Below the pieces are notes generated by a model. That model ran no database searches and was not told the DNA's origin. It saw nothing but the letters and a program-made list of their open reading frames with translations. A stretch of DNA of 64,000 nt from NCBI RefSeq assembly GCF_037996645.1, contig NZ_JBBMXV010000006.1, positions 186,001 to 250,000 of the forward strand, written 5' to 3'. Shown here in pieces: positions 27,341-36,382 of this stretch. Source of the stretch: Halalkalicoccus tibetensis (GTDB lineage Archaea > Halobacteriota > Halobacteria > Halobacteriales > Halalkalicoccaceae). Made by a program: the position numbers and the translations under genes. How positions within the stretch are numbered: position 1 is the stretch's first letter; every line of letters starts with the position of its first letter.

Positions 27341-30300
27341 GCACGCAAACCGACCAGCAACGCGCATCGGACACCAGGAAAGTCCTCCCGAATCGGCTGA
27401 CCGGCCAGCGAATCGCCGGCGTCTCAAAAGTCGCAATTTACGCGGGTGGCGGCACCGCTTCGATGGTCTGGTTTGGAGCCGACATGTACGTTCCACCGGG
27501 CTATCGAAGTCCGTTCTACCTCCTGGCGGTCAGCGTATTCTTCGGCGCGGTCATCGCCTCGTTTCACACGCCGAACCACCTTTCGGTCCACGAACACCTG
27601 CGGCGACTACTCGTTCATCATACTCGACAACACACCATGCTTAGTGCACGAAACGGCAGTAAGAAGGAACAGCCACAGAACGAGACATTGCCCGGCCGGA
27701 TCGTTCGCTGGCCGATCATGCGGAATATCCGCGGGATCGGTGTTGATGAAGAAGAACGCTCCCAGGACGCTGTTCAGGTCGCTCGCCCCTTCCATAACTC
27801 GCCGGTCATTGAAACCACTGACGGGGGCGTGATCGGCGCGATCAAGGTCCGCCCGGCAGCGATGGCCGTCGCTAACGAAGGCCACTGGAAACGTCGTGTG
27901 GAGCGTCTCGCGAACGTGATCGACTCGTCGGTCACTGCCCGGACGCAGTTCACCTCGAAGATGCGGGCCGTCGACTACGGCGATCGGATGGGCACCTACG
28001 ACGATCGCGAGCAAGAACTCTTAGACCAGCTTGCAGCGAAACACGGCGACATCGACACAGCCTACCGAAAGGCCCGGAGCGGTGAGATCGATCGCGAAGA
28101 TCTTGGCTTGTTGGTCGGCGCTGACCTCGCCGACGAGCGCAAAGGTGTGATCGACCTGTACGACGTGACGACGCTCAAGCGCAACTACTACGTCACAGTC
28201 AAGATCGAACCCGCGGACGTTGTGACCGAAGACAACGTCGAGGCGGGTGGTGGAATGGCGAACGTTCCATTGCTGGGGCGGCTCTGGAAGCACAAGGAGC
28301 TCCGTGACCTCCGTCAGGAAGGCGACCACACGCAGGTAATGGTCGAACGCCTCGAGAACAAGCTCGAAACGCTCGAATCGGATCTCCGAACGATCGAGGA
28401 CATTAGCACCCGGATTCTCTCCTCGACGGAGCTCTCACAGGTCTTTGCCGACCATTACCAGGCGGCTAACGCGTACGCGAATGCTGACTTTGCCGATGTC
28501 GTTCGTCTCTCACCAAAGCCGACTTCAAGCGAGGGAACAGCGATGTACGGCGTTGATCACGACCACCTTCAAGATCTCCCCAGCAGCCCGCTTGGAGAGT
28601 CCAGCGGTATGGTCGAACCTGAAGCACCCAGTAATGCCTCGCCGATGGCTGATCAGGATGACGACGGTGGTCGCCATACAGTCCCTGCACCTGGTGACCA
28701 GTCCGACGACCACAGCAACGATGACCTCGTTAATACGGCGAAGAGTGCCGCTAGCTCGTTCGCCGACCGGGTCGCAGAAATAAACGACAATCCCGTCGCT
28801 GACGTCATCCTCACCAAAGAACAGCTGATCGACCACTATCAGACCGTCGTCGGGCCAAAAGACGGCGTCTACCGCGGCAACGAGAACTGGATCACGATCG
28901 ACAACACCGTCTACAGCAAAACGCTCTCGATCCGTGAGTGGCCGGCCGTCCCGAAAATGGGCATTCTCGAGCCAATTCTCCGAGAGCACGAGCCCGGTGT
29001 CGCCGTAAACGTCGCGACTCACATCAACCCGATCGACCAGCAGCGTGCCGAGGTCAACCTCGCTGACACGGAAGACCAGCTCCAAGACAAAAAGGAGAAA
29101 GCCGAGGATTCGCGCCTGCCGATGTTTCTCCAGACCTATCGCAAGCAGCACGACGAGGCCAAGGAGATGGTCCAGGCGAACCAAGATTCCGAATACGACC
29201 TCTTCGAGACGAACACGCATATCGAACTCCGTAGCGATGACCCCGAAGCACTCGGTCGCACGATCGACCACATCAACTCGATGATGAACGACGAAGGGGC
29301 TGAAGCTCGCCAGGAAACAGCTCATCACTTCGAAGGCTGGCAGTCGGTCGCGCCTGCGTGTGATGATAAGCTCGAGGAGCCGATCATGATGTTTGCTGAC
29401 GGCGTTGCTCGCGAGTTCCCTTGGACGTCTCGGAACCTGCACGAGCCCAACGGCGTCGAGTTCGGCATCAACATGCACACGAACGAGCCGCTCTACTTAG
29501 ACCTCTGGAACCGCAAGACCGGCTTCGATTTCGGCATCTTCACCAAGAAGGGCGGTGGAAAGACGACGACCGCGACGGAGATCCTCGGCCGGCTGAATAC
29601 GGTCTATCGCGATGATCTGATGACGATTATCATCGATCCGCTCCAGGAGTATGCGAACCTCGCGACCGTCCATGACGGTGAGCGTCTTGTTGTGGGTGGC
29701 GACACTGGGATCAACCCGTTCCATATCGAGGCAACACCCGAGGAGAAGCTCGCGACGATCGGGAAGGGCGCGCCCTACAAGCACTGGTTAGAGGGGTGTA
29801 TGGACTTCGTCGAGATGTACTACGCCGACGAGGGCCTGGATTTTGCCGAGAAGAAAGGGATCTGGCGTATGGCGATTCGAGAGGCAGCCGAACGCTACGG
29901 GATCGAAGACGACCCAGTAACTCACTCAGCAGACTATCGTCGGCAGCAGGGCTACTCAGGTGATTGCCCGACACCACTCGACGCAATCGAGATTATCGAC
30001 GAAATGACTGAGGAGCCCGAAGAGTGGGTTCGCTCGAAGCCCGGTCAGGAACCGTCTGAGCGGAAAGTCGACGAACGTGAGAAGACGGCGGTCGACATCA
30101 TCAACAACGACATTCAGCCGTTCCTGCCCGGCGGCGAATACGAGCACTTCACCAAGCAGACGAACATCGATCTTGAGGATTCGACGTTCTTCTACGTGGA
30201 TATGCAGCAACAGGAGGCCAGCACGTCGATCGGCCTCACCATGCAGGTCGTCTACGACCTCTTCTATGAGATGGTCAAGACGATCGACATCCCCTCGATT

Positions 30301-30918
30301 ATTTTCATGGACGAGTTTCACTATATGCTGCGGGATTCGTTGGCCCAGAAGTCGCTCAACCAGAAATTTCGCCATGGGCGCCACTGGGACCTCTCGCTCG
30401 GTGTTGCTACCCAGTCGTTCAAGGACTTCTTCGGCGAGGATGCCGACGGGAACACGCATCTGACCGACAACGCCCAGGTACTCTTCGAGAACATGCCGAC
30501 CCAGATCTTCCACCAGGAGGATATGAGCGATGAGTGGGCCGAAGAAATTGGTCTCACGTCGGATGAGGCCAGATTCATTCGAAATGCGGAGCCCGGCAAT
30601 CGTGAACTGGGATACTCGACGGCACTACTCCGGGTTTCGGACAAGGGCACGTACCCACTGAAGGTGAAGATGGACTTCGAGGAGAATCCTCGCGAAGCCG
30701 TTGTCACGGAGTTCGATCCTTCCGAGCACGGCGAGGATTTCTATTCGTATCTCCTTGAGCACGACGACATCTGCGAGTGGCGCTTCGCCCCGACAGTAGA
30801 TAGCGAGGCCGCCGCCGACACGGAGATCACAGCAACGGGCACGAACACGGCTGAAGACGCTGTCGAGCAAAACCAAGGCCCGCAACGCACCGACGTTAGC
30901 GCTATGGGGGACGACTAA
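27337..30918 (+). CDS. VirB4-type conjugation ATPase
   Basis: A 1193-residue ATPase of the VirB4/TraC class, the motor that drives pilus assembly and DNA transfer. The N-terminal ~80 residues hold two membrane helices, like a fused PrgI/VirB3 module. Walker A is TKKGGGKTT (K742) and Walker B is IIFMDEF (D992-E993); the family's GVATQS glutamine motif follows (about 1024). A Ser/Pro/Asp-rich insert lies at about 390-480 and a coiled-coil helix at 575-640. Longer than bacterial VirB4 (about 800). The neighbouring genes overlap or abut it. Confidence 0.88.
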   Translation: MSTQTDQQRASDTRKVLPNRLTGQRIAGVSKVAIYAGGGTASMVWFGADMYVPPGYRSPFYLLAVSVFFGAVIASFHTPNHLSVHEHLRRLLVHHTRQHTMLSARNGSKKEQPQNETLPGRIVRWPIMRNIRGIGVDEEERSQDAVQVARPFHNSPVIETTDGGVIGAIKVRPAAMAVANEGHWKRRVERLANVIDSSVTARTQFTSKMRAVDYGDRMGTYDDREQELLDQLAAKHGDIDTAYRKARSGEIDREDLGLLVGADLADERKGVIDLYDVTTLKRNYYVTVKIEPADVVTEDNVEAGGGMANVPLLGRLWKHKELRDLRQEGDHTQVMVERLENKLETLESDLRTIEDISTRILSSTELSQVFADHYQAANAYANADFADVVRLSPKPTSSEGTAMYGVDHDHLQDLPSSPLGESSGMVEPEAPSNASPMADQDDDGGRHTVPAPGDQSDDHSNDDLVNTAKSAASSFADRVAEINDNPVADVILTKEQLIDHYQTVVGPKDGVYRGNENWITIDNTVYSKTLSIREWPAVPKMGILEPILREHEPGVAVNVATHINPIDQQRAEVNLADTEDQLQDKKEKAEDSRLPMFLQTYRKQHDEAKEMVQANQDSEYDLFETNTHIELRSDDPEALGRTIDHINSMMNDEGAEARQETAHHFEGWQSVAPACDDKLEEPIMMFADGVAREFPWTSRNLHEPNGVEFGINMHTNEPLYLDLWNRKTGFDFGIFTKKGGGKTTTATEILGRLNTVYRDDLMTIIIDPLQEYANLATVHDGERLVVGGDTGINPFHIEATPEEKLATIGKGAPYKHWLEGCMDFVEMYYADEGLDFAEKKGIWRMAIREAAERYGIEDDPVTHSADYRRQQGYSGDCPTPLDAIEIIDEMTEEPEEWVRSKPGQEPSERKVDEREKTAVDIINNDIQPFLPGGEYEHFTKQTNIDLEDSTFFYVDMQQQEASTSIGLTMQVVYDLFYEMVKTIDIPSIIFMDEFHYMLRDSLAQKSLNQKFRHGRHWDLSLGVATQSFKDFFGEDADGNTHLTDNAQVLFENMPTQIFHQEDMSDEWAEEIGLTSDEARFIRNAEPGNRELGYSTALLRVSDKGTYPLKVKMDFEENPREAVVTEFDPSEHGEDFYSYLLEHDDICEWRFAPTVDSEAAADTEITATGTNTAEDAVEQNQGPQRTDVSAMGDD

Positions 30919-32295
30919 ATGGGCCGGATCGCCTCAGCGCTGATCCGTGATGATATTCGCCGATCAGTCGCCCGGAAGGTCCCGGCCCTTCGCGATGGCG
31001 GATCGGACGCCTACGACACGCTGCAGTTGACCGACAGCGTGATCGACGAACTCGAGGACGCCCGCGCCGAACGTCGTGCAGTCCACGTCCTTCCACACAA
31101 AGAGGGCGGTGGGATTCCGAAGGCCGTCGATCTCCTGACGTCGGTCCACCCGATGCGGACTGGGACCAGCACGGACTCGCGCCCGGCGCACGCCTTCGAG
31201 ATACGGAACATCAACGAGCAGATCGGCTTCCAGTGGGTCATGGGGGGCGAAAAGTATCAGAGCCGCCTGTCCCGTCAACTGGAGACGTTCTACCCCGACA
31301 GCCACATCGAAGTGGACGAACTGCCCGAGCCCGAACTCCTCCCCTTCCGCGAGGACTGGCATCTGGCTGCCGCTCGTCTTGAGCTGAAACTCCAAGGCAA
31401 GAAGGAACGCTACTACCCGATCAAACACATCGACGTTGAGGGCTTCGAGAACGACCCCTACGGTTCGATCACCAGCGAGATGGTCGGCGAGCGCGAGGCT
31501 GAGACGGTTACCAACGTCGCGACGCAAGTCATCTTCCGCCCGGCGCCAAGCGACTGGTACAAGGGTGGCGTGCTAGAGCCCTCGATCCACGACGTTGCCG
31601 ATGATCTCGAGGAGAACGTCCAGCCCGCCGATACCAAAGACATCGTTCGCGAGATGGTCTCAAAGGAGGGCATCGACCTCACGGAAGCCCGTACGCAGAA
31701 ACGTGGCAAGAACAAGAAGACCACAGCGGCTGCTGACGCCGTTCGTCGTCAGGCCGGGCAGAAGGGCTACGAAGTCAATATTCGGATTGTAGCCGTCGGT
31801 CAAGACCCAGAGATTGCGATTAGCCGCGTCGACGAGACGGCCGATATGTTCGAAGGGTACTACGATTCGGATACTCAGCAGGGATTCGATTGTGTCCCGA
31901 TGAGCGGCGAGGACCTCCTGAAGCTTGTCCAGCTGGCGATGCGCCGCGAATACGTCGACCGTGGCATGACGATGGGCGTCCGAACCGCGGCGGGCGTAGT
32001 TCACGTCCCGAACGAGTCGATCAACACCCAGAACGTCAGTTGGACTCGGACCTCGAATGCTGGAGACGTCCCAGCGGACTCACCGCGCTTCAGCGAGTGG
32101 CTGAGCCCAGCAATTGGGTGGGATACGCCGGACCGGTCGGTAAAGCGGGATCCGGACGAGTGGATCTACGCGATTGAGCAGTCCCAACCAACGGAAGCAG
32201 CGATTGCAGCAGTGACAGAGCAGGACCAAGAAACGCAGCCAGCTGACGAACAGACCGAGTCATCGCAACCGAACGGTACGGAGGCAGTCTACTAA
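30919..32295 (+). CDS. Conjugation-operon protein, unknown function
   Basis: A 458-residue soluble protein beginning exactly after the VirB4 stop. No ATPase motif is present. The sequence FEIRNINEQIGFQWVMGG, LETFYPDSHIEVDE and ARLELKLQGKKERYYPIKH suggests the N-terminal half typically attached to archaeal HerA/VirD4-like conjugation ATPases, here as a separate gene. The last ~60 residues (SPRFSEWLSPAIGWDTPDRS) are duplicated in the next gene. Function inferred only from context. Confidence 0.65.
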   Translation: MGRIASALIRDDIRRSVARKVPALRDGGSDAYDTLQLTDSVIDELEDARAERRAVHVLPHKEGGGIPKAVDLLTSVHPMRTGTSTDSRPAHAFEIRNINEQIGFQWVMGGEKYQSRLSRQLETFYPDSHIEVDELPEPELLPFREDWHLAAARLELKLQGKKERYYPIKHIDVEGFENDPYGSITSEMVGEREAETVTNVATQVIFRPAPSDWYKGGVLEPSIHDVADDLEENVQPADTKDIVREMVSKEGIDLTEARTQKRGKNKKTTAAADAVRRQAGQKGYEVNIRIVAVGQDPEIAISRVDETADMFEGYYDSDTQQGFDCVPMSGEDLLKLVQLAMRREYVDRGMTMGVRTAAGVVHVPNESINTQNVSWTRTSNAGDVPADSPRFSEWLSPAIGWDTPDRSVKRDPDEWIYAIEQSQPTEAAIAAVTEQDQETQPADEQTESSQPNGTEAVY

Positions 32296-32561
32296 TGCCA
32301 CAATCCAATGCAGCCGACGACAACGAACCGGATTCAGAAATCGACTCGCCTCGCTTCGATGACTGGGTAAAGCCCGCGACCAAATGGGAGGCTTCGGATC
32401 GGTCAATGACAGCAGACCCAGAGCAGTGGGTCTATGCAATCGATCAGCTCCCACCAGATACTCAAGAACTCACAGCACCCATAGAACTCGAACAGCAACG
32501 TCAGTCGACCGAGCGATCGGATGAAGGTGACCGGCCAAAATCAACGGAGGGCGACAACTAA
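32295..32561 (+). CDS. Small protein duplicating the C-terminus of its upstream neighbour
   Basis: An 88-residue acidic protein. Its core SPRFDDWVKPATKWEASDRS followed by PEQWVYAIDQ matches the C-terminal part of the 458-residue protein just upstream (SPRFSEWLSPAIGWDTPDRS, PDEWIYAIEQ). The start shares a base with the upstream stop (TAATG) and its stop shares a base with the next ATG, so coupling is tight. Perhaps an adaptor that competes with or extends the larger protein, or a partial gene duplication that stayed in frame. Confidence 0.7.
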   Translation: MPQSNAADDNEPDSEIDSPRFDDWVKPATKWEASDRSMTADPEQWVYAIDQLPPDTQELTAPIELEQQRQSTERSDEGDRPKSTEGDN

Positions 32562-35500
32562 TGGGACTGTTCAATTCAGTCACCAGCGACAGTAGTGCCG
32601 ATACTGAAGAGGATGAGAGTAGCGAGACGACCCAGGCGACAATCGAAGGAGAATACGACCCAACCCAACCAAAACGGATCAACGGCAAGGAATGGTGGAT
32701 CGAACGCATCGACGAAGTCTCCAACGAAGTTGAAACCTACGCCGGCGAATGGCCCCGAGCGATGATCGAGAATGCCGCTAAAAAGCCTCAACAACCCGTC
32801 TGGGTCGGGTGTTCCGAACGGACGGGTCGAGAATTCGGCGTCAAATTCTCCCGGGCCTTCCGCCATATTGCCTATCTCGGCAGCACAGGGACAGGGAAGA
32901 CGACTGCAATCTACAACAGCGTCACCCAACTCATGATGGGCGGGCATGGCGTCGCGATCGTCGACCCAAAAGGCGACGATATCTACGATCTTCTCCGCCG
33001 AGTCCCGAAATGGCGCTGGGACGACGTCGTCTACGTTGACCTTGGAGCTGACTACTACTCGCTTGAAGATGAGGAGACGGGCGAGGACGTTCCCTACCAG
33101 ATTGGATTCAATATTCTCGATACCTACCACGAACCCGGTGAATCCGGTTTTGATGAGGAGATTGAATGGATCGTCGCCGACCTCATCGAGTTGCTCGCAG
33201 CCGGTGAGTACTGGGGGCCACGCATGGACCGGATCGCGAAAAACATGATCCGTGGAATGGCCCGTCACGAGGAAGAATTCACCATCATCGAGATCTACTA
33301 TGCCTTGCTTGAGGAAGAGAATCGCCAGCAGTACGCGGACCTGATCGGGGATTCGATCGACGACGATGACATCATGTTCCTCGAGGGATTCACCCGACGA
33401 ATCGCCGAGGAACTCAGTGACGACGAACTTGATCCCTTGCTCGGGCGGCTGAAGGACTGGGTTGAGAATCCGATCACCCGGAAGATCATCGCGATGCGTG
33501 GCGCCGAGGTCACGCTGGGCCAAATCGTCAACGAGCAGAAGATCCTGATCGTCAACAACGACCTACCCAAGGAAGCAAAGATCATGACCGCCAACGCAGT
33601 CGTCAGCGGCATCTGGACGGCCGTTACCTCTCGGAAAGACCCCTCCGAACAGCAGATGATGGAGCTCGCTGGGATGGATGACGTCGGCAGCGAGTATGCA
33701 CCGTTCTTCCTCGCGATCGACGAGTGTCACTCGGTCCTCACTGATGGCGACGAGATCGAGACGATGCTGATGGAAGCTCGTTCGAAGAAGCTCGGACTCA
33801 TGCTTTCAACGCAGGTCTTGCGGTCTCTCCCGGACGATGCGGCAGATGCAATTATATCCAATTGCAACACGATTCTCTCGCTCACACCGAATCATCCCGA
33901 AGAAGCACGCGAGATCGCAAACCGATTCGGGGGAATGGATACAGAAGATCTGCAGCGAACGCCCGACTACCACGCCCAGACCCAACTCAATAGCGAGGAT
34001 GATCCATTCCTGGCGAAGTTGATCCCTCCATACCCACCACGGCACACGATTGAAGAAGCCTACGAGCTGATCATCACCTCGCTTGAAAACTACGGCTCGC
34101 CAGTCCAAAGTGGCGAGGAGATTCTCGACGAGATGCACTTCGATGCCGGGGGAGCGATTTCATCCGGAGACGCTGAAGCAGGTGCCAGTGACGATAGCGA
34201 CGAACAAGTCGACGTCACAAGCGACCCAGCCGAACAAGCACTGTACGAAGCGGCCTATACAGTGCAGATCAAACAGGATGCGATCGGTGAATTTGTCGAG
34301 AGCAAAGCGGTGAAAGACGAGTGGCGACGCCGAGCTGGTGAACTCGGCTTCTCTTCGGAAATCTCAAACGTAATCGAACAGGCACCCGACGAGTATCTTC
34401 AACGGCAGCGTCGAGATGGTGACTCGGTGATGAAGGTGACACCAGAAGGTCTCGAGTACGCAGGGTTAGCCCAGGATACCGGCAGCAGTGCAAGTGGTGG
34501 CGGCGACGAACACCGCTGGGTGCTCACCGAAGCGTATCGAGCGTTCACGAAGCTCGGCATGTTCGTCGAACTCCCCACCCAAGAGGGTGAGGAAGATCCA
34601 GATGGAATCGCCGATCTCCCAATCGATCCGATGGCAGCCGAGAATATCCGCGAGGTCCATGCCCGAGAGGAGCAACTTGCAGAGGAGTATCCCTACCTCG
34701 CTGAACTTACGGATGGATTGAACATCAGCATCGAGGCCGAGACCTCGACGTTAGAGAAGCCAATGCAGACACTAACGAACCTCCGAAAAGCAATCGATGA
34801 GCACAAGCTATGCGTCTTTGCCTGTAAGGACGGGAGTGCGAAGCACGGCCGATTCGACTACTGGCCGCGGCGTGGCGAAGGGATTATCTACGATACCACA
34901 GGCCGAGGGGCGAATCGGACGATCAACTACGATCGGATGACGTTCGCTGCTGACGTTGACGAGGGAGACAATCGGACGTTCTACAACAAAGTCGAAACCC
35001 TCGCTGTCGCATCGGACACCTACGCCTTGCGCCCGCGGAGTGAGGCTAATCTCGTCTGGCGTGAGGAGAGCCAAGAGGTCGTGATGAGTGATGAAGACGG
35101 TACTGAACATGCCCGTTTCGAGAGCCATGAGGCGGCGGCTAACCCTTCGAAATCAGACGTCCCAGCCTACTCTGTGTACGATGCCTCTGATCAAGAGTAT
35201 ACGGTTCGAGCCAGCGGTGAAAAGCTGGTCTATGGCTCCCGAGAAGAGTTAGAAGACGACTGGATGGTGGTTCGAGCACCATTCATCCCGGAAAACGAGT
35301 TCGACCGGATGCCGACACCGGAGGACTTCCTGTTCGTGGTGTTCCCCGACGACGACACGAAGGAATACACCGAGCCGATGATCTGCGAACAGGGCGAGAC
35401 TCGGCCGCTGCTACCCACGAACACTGCCTGGGATACAAAAGAGAAAGCGGATACGAAGGAATCAGCAGACGATTCTACCAATATGGAAGCAGAGACGAAG

Positions 35501-35596
35501 GATGCTGACGAGCAAGCTCAAGCGCCACCGCAGCAGGAACCATCGGAGGAGGAGGATGAAGACGATGGAGTGAGCTTTGCCTGGTCAGGTCGTTAA
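32561..35596 (+). CDS. VirD4/TraG-type coupling ATPase
   Basis: A 1011-residue coupling-protein-like ATPase. Walker A is GSTGTGKTT (K113), followed by VAIVDPKGDDIYDLLRR, and Walker B is LAIDECHS (D387-E388) with STQVLRSL next. This is the TraG/VirD4/HerA-like fold that feeds DNA to the secretion channel. The remaining 500 residues hold a winged-helix-like part around 570-640 and a large C-terminal domain found in haloarchaeal homologues. The C-terminus is Glu/Asp-rich. No N-terminal membrane helix is visible, so it must be recruited by another protein. Last gene of the operon. Confidence 0.87.
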   Translation: MGLFNSVTSDSSADTEEDESSETTQATIEGEYDPTQPKRINGKEWWIERIDEVSNEVETYAGEWPRAMIENAAKKPQQPVWVGCSERTGREFGVKFSRAFRHIAYLGSTGTGKTTAIYNSVTQLMMGGHGVAIVDPKGDDIYDLLRRVPKWRWDDVVYVDLGADYYSLEDEETGEDVPYQIGFNILDTYHEPGESGFDEEIEWIVADLIELLAAGEYWGPRMDRIAKNMIRGMARHEEEFTIIEIYYALLEEENRQQYADLIGDSIDDDDIMFLEGFTRRIAEELSDDELDPLLGRLKDWVENPITRKIIAMRGAEVTLGQIVNEQKILIVNNDLPKEAKIMTANAVVSGIWTAVTSRKDPSEQQMMELAGMDDVGSEYAPFFLAIDECHSVLTDGDEIETMLMEARSKKLGLMLSTQVLRSLPDDAADAIISNCNTILSLTPNHPEEAREIANRFGGMDTEDLQRTPDYHAQTQLNSEDDPFLAKLIPPYPPRHTIEEAYELIITSLENYGSPVQSGEEILDEMHFDAGGAISSGDAEAGASDDSDEQVDVTSDPAEQALYEAAYTVQIKQDAIGEFVESKAVKDEWRRRAGELGFSSEISNVIEQAPDEYLQRQRRDGDSVMKVTPEGLEYAGLAQDTGSSASGGGDEHRWVLTEAYRAFTKLGMFVELPTQEGEEDPDGIADLPIDPMAAENIREVHAREEQLAEEYPYLAELTDGLNISIEAETSTLEKPMQTLTNLRKAIDEHKLCVFACKDGSAKHGRFDYWPRRGEGIIYDTTGRGANRTINYDRMTFAADVDEGDNRTFYNKVETLAVASDTYALRPRSEANLVWREESQEVVMSDEDGTEHARFESHEAAANPSKSDVPAYSVYDASDQEYTVRASGEKLVYGSREELEDDWMVVRAPFIPENEFDRMPTPEDFLFVVFPDDDTKEYTEPMICEQGETRPLLPTNTAWDTKEKADTKESADDSTNMEAETKDADEQAQAPPQQEPSEEEDEDDGVSFAWSGR

Positions 35597-35609
35597 CGTC
35601 CGTACTTCG

Positions 35610-36242
35610 TCACGCTCTATTGACTGTCACATCATCGAGATACTCCTCGAGGCGTTCTGGATCGAGATCCGTCTCGTCGAAGAGGTAATCCCGCAGTGCA
35701 TACATACCCAGTTGAAGTCGGCGGAACTCTTCTTGCTGGTCTTCACTCCACGCTCCGTGTGGTTCCGCATCAATAGTGGCGACGGTCTGGGCGAGTTGGG
35801 CTAACTGTTCCTGTTGGTCTTGGACCTGTTCACTCAGCTCTTCGAGAGTGGCGTCATTGGCAGACTGATCTTGTGACTGAAGTCGATCAATCTCCGCCTG
35901 AGTTGTATCGACTCGCTCCGACAGTTGGTGTACTTTTTCTGGGAGATCGGAGAGTGTCAGCCCAGTCTTGTCCGCTGTCTCGAGATCAGTCGTAAACTCT
36001 CGTCCGGACTCTGTGAGCTCTATTTCTTTAGCGGGAACGACCGTCCCAGTGGCCGCGGGTTGATGGGTTGAAACCAGCCCCTGTGGCTCCAAATACTCAG
36101 AAATTCGATAGAGGACAATCCGATTCTCGCTAAGGTCGGTTGCCTCCCGGACCTCCGTTGTGGTGAGTGCTGTCTCGGCGTCGGCAAGCGCGCGAAGGAT
36201 CTCGATTGATTTCCAGTCAAGCGAGTCAGCGGCAGTACTCAT
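35610..36242 (-). CDS. Winged-helix regulator with coiled coil
   Basis: A 210-residue protein. The N-terminal ~75 residues are a winged helix (SIEILRALADAETALTTTEV, ENRIVLYRISEYLEPQGLV). A long heptad-rich coiled coil occupies about 90-160 (QLSERVDTTQAEIDRLQSQD), and the C-terminus contains FRRLQLGMYALRDYLFDETD. Dimeric DNA-binding proteins of this layout occur beside haloarchaeal conjugation or partition genes. It faces the T4SS operon (13 bases between stops). Palindromes upstream suggest autoregulation. Confidence 0.68.
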   Translation of the reverse strand: MSTAADSLDWKSIEILRALADAETALTTTEVREATDLSENRIVLYRISEYLEPQGLVSTHQPAATGTVVPAKEIELTESGREFTTDLETADKTGLTLSDLPEKVHQLSERVDTTQAEIDRLQSQDQSANDATLEELSEQVQDQQEQLAQLAQTVATIDAEPHGAWSEDQQEEFRRLQLGMYALRDYLFDETDLDPERLEEYLDDVTVNRA

Positions 36243-36279
36243 ATCGAATCATATTAGAACCAGACAGATATATCTTCTT

Positions 36280-36350
36280 CAAGAATATTCTTGGAGAAGA
36301 GTTCTTCGAGAAGAGTCTCGGAGGGATATTTCTTCGAGTATTTCTCGGCG
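36280..36350. promoter_or_regulatory. Cluster of TTCTTxAAGAA/TTCTTCGAGAA dyads
   Basis: CAAGAATATTCTTG (36280-36293) is a perfect 14-bp palindrome just upstream of the winged-helix gene. Within the next 60 bases come GAGTTCTTCGAGAAGAG and TTTCTTCGAGTATTTCTCGG, variations on the same half-sites. A repeated binding site for the adjacent regulator is likely. Confidence 0.6.
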
Positions 36351-36382
36351 TTTCTCGGATAGGAAGGCGACGCGTTAGCTAA

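Noticed and set aside
28525-29478. 317-codon frame on the minus strand
   Set aside because: Shadow of the VirB4 gene, whose ATPase motifs and operon context are clear.
32576-33523. 315-codon frame on the minus strand
   Set aside because: Antisense to the VirD4-like Walker A region; no domain.
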